A stretch of 64,000 nucleotides of DNA from Apiotrichum sp. Y4204 (GCA_025531455.1 JAMYHL010000010.1:1240001-1304000), one strand, 5' to 3'. Shown: positions 34,091 to 46,712, numbered from the stretch's first letter. Made by a program: numbers and translations. Notes: a model not told the origin generated them from the letters alone.

Positions 34091-34791
34091 GGTTGGGGGG
34101 ATGAGGAGTTAAGTACTGTTGAGTCAAGAGGAGTTGGGGACGTTACGGTTCCAGAGCTATATAGGGTAGGTCACGCGGGGCATTGTGTGGCGAGCACAAG
34201 GGTACGGATATCGCCGATCACCCGTGGTACCGTGGAATGCTATTCCCAACGGGCGCCCATGTGGGGACTCCAGGAGATAAGATCAGGATCCAAGTGAGAC
34301 AATTGAGACAACGAGGACTTTTGAGGATGACGCGTCGTGCTCGTCTCTCTGCTGTCGCTGTTGAATCAGTTGGGGATGGATGACTGATGCATGCATGCGT
34401 GCATGTTAGTTGCTGGGCGGAATTGCGCGGAAGTCAGAGATGCACCGCATGGTCGCGCGGTTAGCGTCGAGTTAGAGGTGGTGTATCGTGTCCGAGATCC
34501 ATCCGAGTGGGGAGGTGTGCTATTATCGTCCTGCACCGTGGGGTCTCACAACACGTTAGTGTCTCGTCCCCGACATCCTCACATCCTCATCTCACATCCT
34601 CATCGTATCCATATCGGCGACTGCGCCGGTCCTCATTGAGTCATATTCATACTTCATTGCATAAGACGTGCTCTAGTAATAATCCCATCCTGACTGCAGG
34701 TGGGTGGGGCTAAAGTTGGAAGAATGTCGTGTTACTACTGTATTGGGGTATTGTATCTCTCAAGGTCAAACATCCGAGGCGCACTTTTCCT
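34091..34791. other. intergenic region upstream of bleomycin hydrolase
   Basis: 700 bases holding the bleomycin hydrolase promoter (TATATAGGG near 34157-34165 is a TATA candidate about 70 bases from its ATG) and the 3' flank of the glucanase. Palindromic ATGCATGCATGCGTGCATG near 34386-34405. No gene seen. Confidence 0.45.
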
Positions 34792-36314
34792 CTAGTTGCA
34801 CACCGACTCGAAGCTCGTGGCGTGGTTTCCGGGGTCCCGCGGGATCCAGCCCTTCTCGACACCGGCCTTGTACGACCACTCGGCGGCATTCTCGTTCTTC
34901 CAGCACCAGAAGATCCAGCCGTTGGCGGAGCGCTCGTAAGTCTGCGTCTGAATGTCGTAGAACTGGCGGAGGAAGCCCTTGTAGTCGTTTGAGAAGTTGT
35001 CGCCCGAGCCAGTCTTGTCGCCGCACGAGCCGACATACGGGCTGCCGTCGTACTGGCCCTCATAGCGCGAGCCGCGGTTGCGGCCGTTGAGCCACTTGGC
35101 GCAGTCGGTGACCGCCAGCGACCACTCGCCGACAAAGAGAGTCTTGGGCGAGTTGCTGTACTCTCCGTTGAGCGCACAGACGGCCTGGAGGTGCTCGGGC
35201 CACGACCTCTGGACCTCGGCGGGCGAGAAGACCTGGTAGTGGTGAGTGTCGAGGCCGACCTGCTGGCCCTGAAGGAAGTCATTCCAGTTGGAGAGCGGGA
35301 GGAAGGCGTCGCTGATGGCAAGGAAGAGGTTGGACTGGTCGCTGTTGCCGTAAGGGTAGCGGGCCGCGTAGTACGAGTTGAGGAAGTAGTCGCGAGTCTT
35401 TGACACAAAGGCGTCACCGTAGAAGCCGGCGGGCTCGTTGAGGAGGCCGATCGAGGTCACGACACCGGAGTCTGAGTGTCAGACTTGAAGAGCGTAATAA
35501 AACCTACTTGAGTACTTTGCGGAAAGAGTCTGAATGACAGCCTTAGTGCGGTCGATGTTGGACTGGTCCCATGGCCAGTTGGCCGACCCGCGCTGGCCCG
35601 AGTTGTCAAAGCCGTTCTGCGAACCCGGCGCTCCGTGGAGGTCGATCATGACCTTGAGGCCGTGGTTGCCGGCCCATCCGACAGCGCGGTCGAGGAACTC
35701 GGCCTGGCCCTGGATGTAAGGCTCGCCGCGGCTGACGTCGTACGCCCAGTAGCCGATGGGGATGCGGACGTGGTTGAGACCGGCGCCTGCGTGTTAGCAA
35801 AACAGAGAGTCAATGGTCGGGACAAACAAAAGGGACAGAGGTTGAAAGAAAGGATGGTAGCGGAATGGAAGCGCAGATCCCGCTCATCACAACGAGGAAC
35901 GCTCCGATCACGCCGATCCCGATCATTCAATCACTCACCGGCAATCTGTGCAAAGTCGTCTTCTGTAATCCACGAGTTCCAGTGATTGTTGAGCGCGCTC
36001 TGGGCCTGGCCGCGGTCCTGGAACTGGCCAAACGTGTACTCGTCGATAATGTCCGAGTTGCCCGTCGCTTCAAAGAGGCTGGGAGTGATCCACGGCTCGA
36101 GGACAAGCCACTAGAGTGGTTAGTACGGGGGAGAAAGGAAGAGCTCGAAGGACAGGGAATCACTCACACCTCCGAGGTTGACGCCGCGGATCTTGTCCCC
36201 GCCGTAGTTGAAGCCAGAGTTCTGGCGGGCAGCCAGGCGGGAGGCGGGGCCGTCGGCCGGGAAAGCGAGCGCCGGCGCGAGCAGGGCCGCGACGAGGACC
36301 GAGAGGACGGCCAT
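34792..36314 (-). CDS. EXG1: Secreted exo-beta-1,3-glucanase, GH5 subfamily 9
   Basis: Four exons (36168-36314, 35939-36110, 35508-35786, 34792-35471) give 425 residues. A signal peptide (MAVLSVLVAALLAPALAFPA) precedes a short propeptide that ends in a dibasic-like site (RLAARQ). The GH5 (beta/alpha)8 signatures appear in order: IRGVNLGGWLVLEPWITPS, NHVRIPIGYWAY, GLKVMIDLHGAPGSQNGFDN, the acid/base Glu in SIGLLNEPAGFYG, THHYQVFSP and the nucleophile Glu in TLFVGEWSLAVTDC, closing with GWIFWCWKNE. These are the motifs of yeast Exg1/Candida Xog1, wall or extracellular enzymes that trim beta-1,3-glucan and may hydrolyse glucosides. No GPI signal is present, so the enzyme is probably freely secreted. 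Length is normal (400-450). Confidence 0.95.
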
Positions 36315-39300
36315 GGTCGGATCTCGGGGAGTGCTGGGGCGGGTGAAAGAGTGTGTAGCGTCCAGCGGGGTGGCGATAACGGGGTGATGGCCGTGATGGA
36401 ATTAACAATGGGGAAAGGGAGATGTGATGGAAGAAGAGAAGGCGCGCCTGATATATGCCCACAGCGCGGAGGTTGCAGAAGAATCCAGTCTCAAGAGTCT
36501 TAGGAAGCTCAGCTCGTTCTCTGCCATAGTTCATGCCAAGGATTGACCGCGCGCCCCAAGACCTTAGCGGCTGGTCGCCAGCCGCGCTGGCTGGCCGCGC
36601 CCGTGGAGATGGGATCGATCATCCGAGACGAGTGCGAGGAACGGAGGAACACATGCACTGTACGGAGGCTGGAGGGCGGAGCTTATCGAGCCTGGCTGTA
36701 AGACACATGTCATTGCTAGCGCGCTGCGGGCGCGACGGTGGAGGTGGTCCGCCGGCGGCAGGACGTAGGTGTGGTAGCTGCAGAGCTGGACACTAGACTG
36801 GAAGGCGGGAGGTGCCTTGGATGCCTTGGATCTGGCGCTGTGAGGTGGTGAGCTTCTGAGCTTGATCAGTCGCCCAGGCCGCCAGCCATCGCCAAGAGCG
36901 ACTAGCGCACATGCTTTGGTGCCTTTGAGCATGCTTCGGAGCTTCATCACACGTATCACACCATCGTAACTAGTGTGGTACATGGTATAGCGGTACGCGT
37001 GTGGGTGCGCGTGTTGCATGCCAGAAGCCAGAGGGCAGAGGTGCGAGAGCAGAGCAAGCATAGTTGAGAATGATGGCATGTCCTGTCTGCGCTTCTGCGC
37101 TTCTGTATTCTTCTGCACGCGAACCCACAATAGCAACAATTACACAATTCATCCCTTCCATCGCACAGAAGTCGGATACGCGGATACGTGCCTTGATCTC
37201 GACACGCGAGGAGTTAAACAATCCGCGAGCATGATGACGGTTGATCAGAGATAGCACAGGGCGCAGGGCATGTGTACGGCTGTATGCAGGGTGCAGGGTG
37301 GACTCCACAACCCACGACCCCACGACCCCACGATCCCACGCGCCGCAGTCCCGCAGCCATTCCTCCGCACAGCATTTAGTTCTGTACATTTGTATTCTTT
37401 CGCCGGATCCTGTGAGATCTCCAGGAGTGAATTAGAGTTGGGTTACCTCACTGCCCAGGGAGCGAGGTGACGGGGGTGTGTCATGAATTGTACAGTAAGT
37501 GTGGGTTGTGGATCGATCTTTGGATAATTGGATACAAGGTTAGTCGCGTGCTGAAACGACGTACGCACGAAAGGCTGGGCGATCACAGCTGTATCTACAT
37601 GTAACCAGGAACCCCCGCCAGCCTCCGGTCCACGCTGCACCGTACGTTCTCAAGCTCGGAAGAACGTAAGCACGAAAGAACGTAAGAACTCTAGATCTCA
37701 CACGCGCACATGCTCATGCTTACGCTCATGCCATGCATGTCGAGAGGTCGGAATGTGTTGCTGTGATCCTGTGAGAAGCATGATTTCTCATGGATCTTGG
37801 AGCTCGGTTATGCGGTGGGTCTGGGTTAGCGCCGTCCAGCCACCGGCCACGGAGTGGGTGCACATGTGCGCAGGAGAGATCATGTCCAGAGCATATCGAG
37901 TGAATTGGCTGTACTGTCGAATGCACGTTCGAGCTCAGTTGCTGATGATGTCAACGCCGAGAGGGAGAGCGGTGCGGTCTCGGTGCGCCGCTAGCCACCC
38001 AGCTGCTGCGGCGCTGCGGCACCACGGCGCTGCGGACAGCACATCATGCTCAGGACATCACATATGAGCTCATTCGCCACACACTCGGCGTCCGGCTTGG
38101 CGTGGAGCGGTGCAGGTGCTTGGAACCGGGATGCTTGCGGTGGAGCACGCCGTGGAACACGCTGTTCCCATGGGTATGGATCACCTGCTCGCGGCTCGAC
38201 TCGCTGTTGCGCTTCTTACGGATGTTGCGTTACCGCCACCACGTTGACCATGTTGACCATGTGTGTTGCGCTTCGCGCTTGACCATGTCTGTGATTCATG
38301 ACGAATCGCGTCGTGGCGACCGGGTCACCAACCACCGCCTTATCCACCGAGTCCCACCGAGCGGAGTGTCGTGATGAAAAAACCTTGACGAACGAGTAAA
38401 GCGTCATCAGTATCCCACCCTCCACCCCCATGCAGTGCAGACCGTAGTATCATAACCCGCGCTGCGCGCTGCGCAGAGTACCTCCGCCGCTCACATGGGT
38501 CCTCGGACTACTGCGTCCCATTGGCCTCTGGAGCTCTGGAGACGCCGACCGACGCGGCTGGACCATGCTGCGCGGTGGCTGGTCGCTGATCACACAACGT
38601 TGGTTCTGTGGCTCTCGAGCGTGGGTGCAGATCTTTCTGGTCGCTGGGCGCGAGCCGCGTGCGCGGCACCAGTTCGGCCAGTTCCCCGTCTTCGCGGTGG
38701 ACGCTCTGCGCTCCCAGGCTACGTTGCTCGTCGCTCAGTCGCTGGCCGCTGCCTCAACTATCGCGTCTCACCCCCACGCACTCACTGATACCCCGCATAC
38801 ATCCTGATCGGCACGCTAATCACTCACGGATCACGGTCCTCGCGGTGTCATCAGTGCCCTGGCCTGGTCGATCAATGACCCTTATCCGCAGCGCCGCAGC
38901 ATCGCCCCGCTTGTGCACGCGGTATCACCGTACGCATGTACGCGGTACATTTCGTCCAGCCCGGACGCTCGGAAGTCACGAGCCTGAGTCGCCTCGTAGC
39001 TCGTAAATGTGCAGGTCTCGTGGCTCGGCGCTCGCGTGCGCGCGTGCTCGGTCTCCTGTCTCCTCGATCTCCTCGGTCACAGCCTCGAATTACCCACCGG
39101 CTTGGGAGCTTGCGAGGCTTCCGCAGCCGTGACGCAGCTACCAGGCACTAGAGGCCAGGCCGCGCGTGGCGTGGTGCTAGCGTGAGTGATCGGCGAGGGG
39201 AAAGTGGAAAGTGGCAAGTGCGATTGACGATCTGCAGATCTGAGCGAGAAGCAGGAGATCAAGGGGAAAGGATCAATTGATAAAGAAGGTGTTTTTGCGT

Positions 39301-39560
39301 GTTGCACCACACTTGTTCTGGGTTGTTTGCTGTTTTGTGTGTCGTGTTAGCCGTCTGATCGTTGTTTGATGTGCGGGATCGGCGGAAGATCAGCAGATAG
39401 CCTGCGCCCGGGATCCTTTCCGACGGGATCCACGTTCCGCGCTCTTGGCATTCGGGTCGTCATGTTCTCTCAATCTATCAATCCTAAACGCGATATCTCC
39501 ATCTATTTCCTTGGTTCACTGTTTCGTGCAAGTAAGAGCCCAGAACTACACCCAAAAACA
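36315..39560. other. gene-poor region between the glucanase and tRNA-Leu
   Basis: About 3.2 kb with no supported gene. The glucanase promoter is at the left edge. Frames are short and Arg/Ser/Thr-rich. Small local repeats occur, e.g. ACGTAAGCACGAAAGAACGTAAG around 37663-37690 and GCTGCGG clusters near 38000. Confidence 0.5.
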
Positions 39561-39669
39561 TGCGCGGACTGGGAGTCGAACCCAGGATGGCCTGCGCCAC
39601 GGCGAAGCGATCCACTCGGACCAAGTGCAAGCTTGAATGCCGCCCCTTAACCACTCGGTGCATCCGCGC
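39561..39669 (-). tRNA. tRNA-Leu (CAA) with intron, class II (probable)
   Basis: Read on the minus strand, the acceptor GCGCGGA pairs perfectly with TCCGCGC plus discriminator A; the D region CACCGAGTGGTTAAGGGG, a long variable arm (TGGC GCAG GCCA) and a perfect T arm (CTGGG TTCGACT CCCAG) make it class II. The loop TTCAAG gives anticodon CAA (Leu); an intron follows, containing CTTGG that can pair with the anticodon. The anticodon stem has four good pairs (CGGC/GCCG) and one A-C next to the loop. Five T follow on the minus strand (plus-strand A run at 39554-39558). tRNA-Ser is the alternative, but no Ser anticodon fits. Confidence 0.75.
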
Positions 39670-39929
39670 CACCGGCCGGACGCCGTGCTGCGCGCACACG
39701 ACCCAGATCGCGAGATCGCGAGAGCGCGAGTGCGCGAGAGTGTGAGAACGCGAGGAATCATCATGCTGCTGCACCTGTCCACTCATTTCGGGTGTGTTGG
39801 GCTCATCACTGAAGCTCCGGGAGGTTCTCGCGACGACTGCACCAGCGATTCCCGTTATCCGCATTCGATACATTCTTTACGCTCTACGCTCTACGCTCTA
39901 CCCTCTCCCCGCCTTGTCCTTGTCCTTGC

Positions 39930-41036
39930 TCAGAACGCTATCATCAGCCCGCGCCGTAGATGCACACTTACTAGTAACCTGCGAATCGAGCAGCCAGCCA
40001 CCATCAATCACAACCTCCGCGCCGGTCATGTACGCATTCGTCGCGGTGGAGAGCACCGCCTGCGCGTAGTCCGTCGCGCCGCCAGGTCTTCCGGCGGGGA
40101 TCGCCCAGGCGTTGCGGAAATGCTCCGTGGACTTGGGCTTTGACGGGTCGATAATGCTCATCCCGGACGCAAAGTAGCCGGGACACAGCGCGTTCACCCT
40201 CACGGGGAGGTCGCGGCGCGCAAACTCGGTCGCGAGCTGGGCGTTGAGAGAAAGCGTCGCGGCCTTGCTGGCGTTGTACGCAAACTTCCGTCAGATCGTG
40301 AATCCTGTTCATTCTCACCTGGCCGCGCTGGGACGTATTCGTGATGCCGCTCATGCTCGACACGATGAGCACGCTCCCGCCCTCGCCCTTGGCAAGGAGG
40401 GGGAGGAGGGCGAACGCACAGAAATAGTAGCTTGCCGTGTTGATCGCGTATGTCTGCGTCCAGCGGTCAAATGTCTCGTTGTCGAACATTTCAGCCGAGA
40501 TGGCCTCGGGCGTCTGCTCGACAGTCGCGAGCGCCGGCCGCCCGAGGGACACGCCGTGGTTCAGTACGAGAAGGTGCACGCGCTCCTCGTTCTCGGCCTT
40601 GAGCGCGTCCCGCAGTTCTGGGATCAGCTCCCACCCCACCTCTATTCTGTATATCACTCACTCTCGATCCCGGCCTTGTCCGCCATATCCGCCTCGACGA
40701 CGCGCACCTCGCCGTCCTTCACGCTGCCATTCACATTCTCCGCCGCGGCGCGCAGCACGTCCCCCCTCCGGCCGGTGATGTACACCCTCGCGCCGTTCTC
40801 CGCCAGTGTGCGGGTAGTCACGAGTCCGAGGCCCGTCGCGCCGCCAGTGACTGCGGTCAGCTAGGATACTAAATACTAGATACGGATGAGTGCGGGAATA
40901 TGAATTTGTAAGGTTACTCACCGACACAGACCCACCCGCGGACGTCGAACAGCTTGCCGGCGGCGAACCCGCCAGAGGGGACCGAGTCCGAGAGCGCGGT
41001 GGCAGAGCGCTGCTTTGCTTCGGCTGAAGAGGACAT
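39930..41036 (-). CDS. Short-chain dehydrogenase/reductase (classical SDR)
   Basis: Exons 40922-41036, 40662-40850, 40319-40617, 40284 down to 39972 and a putative 8-nt last exon 39930-39937 give about 307 residues. The Rossmann glycine motif is split by the first intron (DVRGWVCVVTGGATGLGLV); VYITGRR and VVEADMADKAGIE follow (coenzyme-specificity and Asp motifs); LLVLNHGVSLG replaces NNAG; SVLIVSSMSGITNTSQRGQ holds the catalytic Ser; FAYNASKAATLSLNAQLA has the YxxxK pair; then VRVNALCPGYFASGM and VVIDGGWLLDSQ. It is probably a cytosolic NAD(P)-dependent oxidoreductase of the rhamnolipid-reductase-like fungal group; the substrate is unknown. The last exon is weakly supported: without that splice the frame runs on another 25 residues. 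Confidence 0.86.
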
Positions 41037-41488
41037 CGTGGTGCTGAGAATAAAAGTACTTTGGAGAGATGGGAGATGTAGAGTTGCAGAATAGGAGTTG
41101 ATGTGTTAGGATGCCGTTCAGCTTTGTCATTTGGGGTAGTCTGTTTCGGAGGAGCATTGTACCGAGTGTCGTCATTGTCGTCATCGGTCAAGTCGCCGCG
41201 CTCGCCTCATTCTGCCGTTTGCCGTCCATCACGACATTTACCGCTTGCCATGCCACTGGAAGCTTTGAAGCTTCCATTGCCCCACCACCGACAATTTTTG
41301 CACGCTACAGAAACACCCAACAATGACTCTTCTGGTAATCGCCACGGTGCCACGCTTCTTCGTACGCCCGCCACACCAAGTCACAGACATGATGGCTTTC
41401 TCTGCTAAGAGCTCTTTCCCAGAGTAGTGTGGGGCGGTCCGACGCGATCGATGAAACAGCAAAGCCGGCAGATTAAAAACAGGAACAT

Positions 41489-41526
41489 CGAAAGCTTTGG
41501 AAGCTTGGAAGCTTTGAAAGCTTTGG
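41489..41526 (+). repeat. GGAAGCTT minisatellite patch
   Basis: Imperfect tandem units GAAAGCTTTGGAAGCTTGG and relatives. A palindromic copy, GGAAGCTTTGAAGCTTCC, lies near 41259-41276. The same motif family is seen at 43371-43403 and, on the other strand, at 58216-58270. Confidence 0.7.
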
Positions 41527-43370
41527 ACGGCGCTCGGTAGCGCTGTTATTGATGGTGTGTACTCACACCTGCGGCTCACCGTCCTGCCTAATTTTGCGAG
41601 CCAAGTAAAGTTAAGCCAGGCCCGGTCGGCGAGTCTAGGTCATTACAGACAAAGCAAGCAGAACGACAATATCAGCCCTGGCAATTTTACTCCAGGACCA
41701 CCAGTGTCACTGCTTGAAGCCCGCCAAGCATGAGATGGACGATTATAGCGCAGGGACGGTGGAGACAGTTGCTGATCAGCAGCCGCAGCCAGTACCAAAC
41801 TCCACCCTTCAACCATCAACTCCAACCTGCCTGCTATTCCCCGCACTTTCTGCGCCGCCGCCAAATTAGCTGACAAAGTAATCTCCAGGGGAGCCAGCTG
41901 CCAGCTATCGCCTCCATCTGCGTTCGCGCCGGGGGACGCAGGGGCCGGTTAAGGCTGTCCTGCGATTCCGACTGGACGAACTGGCACTCATCCATATGGG
42001 TCAAAGCGCACCGTGTCTAAGAGGAGTGAGGCCGCGGTGGAAAGGAACAGGAAGCAACGGGTGGGAACCGTCGATCAAGGGGAACTGACGACGAGGGCTA
42101 CGAGAGGAGCCACAAGGAGCGACAGGGCCGCAGAGCAAGAGCCACAGTGTGGCGCAGGGATGGAGGATCGGATCCGGTGCTGTACCCCCACCCAACTGAT
42201 GTCTCTAACGCTGCCTGGGCTACACTGCGCGACTGGGAGCGCGGCTGCAAGGCAGGTTGGGGGAAGAGTTACATTAGTGGGCTGAGTTCAGTAATGTCCA
42301 AACGTTGGTGGAGTTGGTCGTCGAGTGCACGGGCTCTTAGCGAGGACATCAATTGCCAGATGCGGGACGACAGAGACGGCGAGGTTGTGGGGTCGAAAAC
42401 AAGATTGCGGTCAATGGTGTCCCTCTCGTTGGGCGTTGGCGGAGACTTATCTCCATCTGCGGCGTGAAGCACTCTCCCGCCGTGGGCTATGCCACGTCCT
42501 CCCCATCCGTGGCAAGGCACTCGTGTACTGTAAGCCCTGATCCCTTGCAGAACCCATGTTTTCGATCGTTTCGGGTTTCCATCACTGAGGCTGAGGCGAA
42601 TGGGCCGGCTGCACCCGCGCCGCACGACCGTACCGGCTGTGAGGGGTTTCTCATCTGCAGTCGAATGGGTCGGTCCTATTTGCTACTTGTTCTCGCAATG
42701 GCCGACAGCGCCGGAGTGGCGGGGGTCGTGTCTCAGCGCTCGGACCCCTGTGGCGCATGGCGGCGGGGCGGCAAGTCCGAGATCCCAGAGCCTGGGGAGG
42801 AGGAGAGTGAGGGGAGTGAGGGGTTCAGCAATCTAAGCTCCAATATGGGGGGAGGTTGGATTCCGTGCTCTGGCCACTGGTGTGCGTCCTCTACCGCTTG
42901 GACCCCGCCCCCAGGGATGACTGTGAATGGCATTTTACCCAGCTGAGATCGAGCAGAGCGAGGGCCGAAGACGCAGCCACCCCAGTGTCAATGCTGAAGT
43001 GGTCCCTCCCGATGAGCTAGGAGCCAGGAGCTAGAGACAAGAGACATGCATGAATGCGTCTCAGACAGCGGTCGCGCCGCTGGGTCCACTTAACACGTTC
43101 TCGTATCTCCAGGCGGGCCCTGGCGGCCGAGGCGCTGTGCGCGCCATGCCATGGTCTGCGGCGCACGGTACCACGGGATCCCGGTCCGACACAGGGACGA
43201 GGGAGGAGGTATCGAAGAAGATTAAGAAATGCGGTCAGGAAGCGCAAACCAGGATCCTAGGCGAGTGTAGAAGAGGTACAGATGCAGCCGCAAGGCGATC
43301 GGAGCAGGGTCGCTGTATTCCTGGGACGGCACATCAGCCGCTCAGACCGGCCAGAAGTGAGACACGATTG

Positions 43371-43403
43371 GAAGCGTGGAAGCTTGGAAACTTGGAAACT
43401 TGC
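43371..43403 (+). repeat. TGGAAGCTTGGAAAC minisatellite patch
   Basis: Four or five imperfect units of about eight bases (TGGAAGCG, TGGAAGCT, TGGAAACT, TGGAAACT), upstream of the small coiled-coil gene. Confidence 0.7.
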
Positions 43404-43607
43404 GTCTCTGTCGCGATGTTCGAGATTACATCGAGATGACCGGGGTCCGCCTGCTGCGAGACAGGTATATTAACAATCATCTGACAAAGTCTGGAGGACT
43501 TACCCATCCCAATCACACACACAGCGTTCTCTGCGCGTAACTCAAGGCACTACAAGGCCTACAAAACCATCCGCTCTCTCCAAGACCCTCAGCTACACAC
43601 GCCCACC

Positions 43608-44144
43608 ATGTCCCTCGAGGTCTTCCGAATCCGCAACCGTCGCAAGTCTGGCGACGAGAACAGTGAGTCGCACAGCCGAGTCTTGCTTTCTACGCGCTCA
43701 CACCTGGCAGGTGGTTTCTCACCACGTATCCCAAGCCTGGCGTTTGACTCGCCCCCGCGCCCGTCCTCTCGCTCGTCCACCCCATCTACGCCCCCCTCGG
43801 CCGAGCACGCATTCTTCTCCCTCGACGCCCGGGTATCCAACACAATCGCCGAGGTGCTCAACCGCCCTTCTGGCTCTGAAGCCTCGACAGCCGTCGACGC
43901 CAGCACGCTCGCCGCCCTCGCGACCAAGGCGCACGGCCTGCAATCGGACAACAAGCGCCTCCGGAGCGAGATGCGCGCGCTCGCAGCCGACCGCGCCGAG
44001 ATGGCCGTGGAGATCGAGCGCCTCCGCTCCGCCATGCGCGACATTGTCCGCGTCGCGGAGATCATAGCCATCCCGAACTGCGCGTGCCGCTCCGCCCCCT
44101 CGTCGGCGCCAACGTCCCCTGCCTCCGAGTCGTTCTCCAACTGA
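43608..44144 (+). CDS. small uncharacterised coiled-coil protein
   Basis: I do not recognise the family. The frame 43608-44144 is open throughout (178 codons), but a GTGAGT donor at about 43662 and a CCTGGCAG acceptor at about 43710 would remove a segment in frame, giving roughly 162 residues beginning MSLEVFRIRNRRKSGDEN. The middle is Ser/Pro-rich (FDSPPRPSSRSSTPSTPPS). Residues from about 85 to 140 form a strong amphipathic helix with heptad spacing (AALATKAHGLQSDNKRLRSE, MRALAADRAEMAVEIERLRS), likely a parallel coiled coil or the zipper of a degenerate regulator without a visible basic region. The tail is Ser/Pro-rich. CACCATG context and a TATATTAA box near 43467 support expression. Confidence 0.65.
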   Translation: MSLEVFRIRNRRKSGDENSESHSRVLLSTRSHLAGGFSPRIPSLAFDSPPRPSSRSSTPSTPPSAEHAFFSLDARVSNTIAEVLNRPSGSEASTAVDASTLAALATKAHGLQSDNKRLRSEMRALAADRAEMAVEIERLRSAMRDIVRVAEIIAIPNCACRSAPSSAPTSPASESFSN

Positions 44145-46712
44145 ACACTGAACACTGAAGGCCGTGTACTCCTCACTTCTTTCCACTCTGTTCACAAACT
44201 ACACTGTCCATCCTCCAGGCGCCCCCTACCCTGCCGATTATCAATATTGCGCGCCGTGGCGCACGCAAGGCGGTCAAGGCCGTGGGAACTTGCGTGTGTC
44301 GGGTTTGCGTCGATTGTAATTCCTGCGCCACACTTGTGCCACACCGCCACACTCTGCGCCTTCGCACGCCTCGCCTGACTCGCTCAACTCGGCCGAGCAG
44401 TTTCACTCTGCGCCACCACTTACTGAACCTCGGACACTTGCTCTCGACCCGGCTTGGATCTCCCAGCACGCACGGCAACTCTGGACCTGTATGCGCTTCG
44501 TGGCTTGCACTCCGCCCACTAAACCCGCGCACCCGCTGCTCCGTCTCGCAAAACGTACTGTCCCAGCTGAACATACCCGGCCACCCATACCCGTCTCTGT
44601 ACTTTAAACGCTGTAGATTACCTGGACGCTGATCATTCTAAAGTCTGTGGTTTACGCACGTTCTGATCCTACGTCTCTGACACTCTACGCTCTTGCGCCA
44701 GTACCGGCTGCAAGGCAAGAGCACTGACGCGCAAACTGATCCATTCCTCACCCACCCAGAATACCGCGCTTCAGGAGCTTAGTCCGGTATACCCTCATTA
44801 TCCGCCACACCAGGCGGATCCTGGGTGCAGTGCACTCGCGAGCCAACGAGCGGAGCGAGATTGGGGAGCGTGATCGTCAGAGGGCTGGGCTGATGAGGGA
44901 TGCGAGGGTTCATCGACGAGAGGGGGCAGGGCGGCAGGGCAGAGAGGGTCGGGATCAGTTCCTAGTGGCTACGACCTGGTGAGCTGGCGCCTCGCTGCCA
45001 TTGCCTCACAGACAGGAACTGAGTCCAGGATCCCAGGATCCCAGAATCCGTCTGTTCGGCGAGAGGCACGAGGATGAGCGGTGCAACCAGCACAGTTGCC
45101 TTACCAGTTAACCGCTGGCCACTGGATCGACAGATGGGTCGACACCGGAGCGTGTCGCGAGATTGTCGTCGTTTGACCCGTTGATGCCTACTGTACCCAC
45201 ATTGATGAAGGTCAGCTACACTCGGGCCCCGACTGTCCTGGACTCGATGACAAGGGAGAATGAGTGAGACGATGAGCCCAAGTCGAGCATACCTCTTTCC
45301 GAAACAACCGTTCTGGCGTCCACTGTCGTAGAGGTCGCTTCGCTGATCATGAATGAAGGACGAGAGGCAACCGCAAAACTGTGAATCTGTAACCTAGCGC
45401 AACTTCGTCCTCACCTCCCAACTCCATCTCCGCGGCAAGCCGTGCCGGCCGTGCCTCGGGGGTTCTCACCGCCGCCCACCGCCGTTTCCGTGGGATCCGG
45501 TCCGCCCCCCAATGGGCCTCGATCCCTCTCCGCTCATCACGCGTCCCTCTGTGCCTGCTCTCATCAGCGTCAGGCTGGACGCGCGTGCAGCTCTTTAAGC
45601 TTCACTCCCCCGGCGCGGGATAGGGTTCGCCAGCTATAGCTAGTAGAGCCCGGGGTGTGAGAACAATAGTCTCTCGTATCTGTCATCAGGAAGGCGTCAG
45701 CCGATGCTAGTTCCATCGTCAAGGGATCCCGGTGACTATCAGCTCGATGCACAGTTCGCGTCTCAGTGCGGAGTGAGAGCGCCGAGCGAGCCACAGCATG
45801 CACAGCACTGCCCCGGCGCCCCCGCTCCGCACCCGCCGCTCCGCACTCCGTCGACCCGCGAGAATACGGAGATACGATACGGCCGAGCGATAGAATTAAA
45901 TAGTACAGACTCGAGAGCGATGCGTGACCACGGAATGCATCTGTCCATGGGCCATATGTCGGTGGGTGTGTGGTGTGTGTGGAGTGCATACTGCGCCAGT
46001 GACCGTAATCTATAATCGAGCTTTGGGTCCATATGAAGCCTATTCCATAAGCCCACCCGTCCTCTTCAAACGCCCCCGTCCACCGTCGCCGCTCCGCACA
46101 GAAACGCCGCGTTGTATCTATTCCCTAATCTCACTAATTATCTGTGACGGCAGCGCCGTGGCCCCGCGCCAGGCGCGCCAGGGTCCCTGGCGCATGTGAT
46201 CAGGTGCCGGGCGTTGCGGCGCCTCGTTGCGGGCATTGCTTGCCGCTTTGCGGGGATGGTGGCACAGGCGCACGGGTCTCGTTCTGTACCGCCTTTGCGC
46301 TCTTCTGACCTTCTGCGGTCCTGCATGATCAATGTGGGAAGCACACGAACCCGCACAGAACACTCTCTGCGTGTTCTTCCGCATTCATCTCCACCCCACA
46401 CACATCCCATCTCGCGCAACGCACAAGGCTCTGTTTGGACCACGGCCCACGGACTACGTGGTATCGCGCGTTGCCTGATTCGGCTGCCGCGTCGAAACTC
46501 TAGCTCTAGATACGAGCCAGCTCTGGACGCCGCAAGTGGTGTTACGCAATACGCGATACGCGACACAGCAACTGAGCAACTGAGTAACTGGGCAATTCCA
46601 GTTCGCCGCGCGATATATCACTCTGCGCGCTGCGATCTGCATACCACGACACAAATCCGCATCCCTATCTGATCAGATTTCGCTCGCCCCCAGCACCCCA
46701 GACCACACCGCC
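44145..46712. other. gene-poor region upstream of the sugar permease
   Basis: About 2.6 kb without a supported gene. Frames are short and lack motifs. Promoter of the sugar permease lies at the right edge. Confidence 0.5.

Larger units (their letters stand above)
41037..43607. other. gene-poor region between SDR and the 43608 gene
   Basis: About 2.6 kb without a supported gene. Contains AAGCTT-rich minisatellite patches (41255-41280, 41489-41526 and 43371-43403). No RNA gene or transposon motif recognised. Confidence 0.5.

Noticed and set aside
44770..44835. possible 5S rRNA remnant (GGATCCTGGGTGCAGTG resembles the 5S 3' end)
   Set aside because: Only about 17 bases resemble 5S and the upstream two thirds do not fit, so it is not supported.
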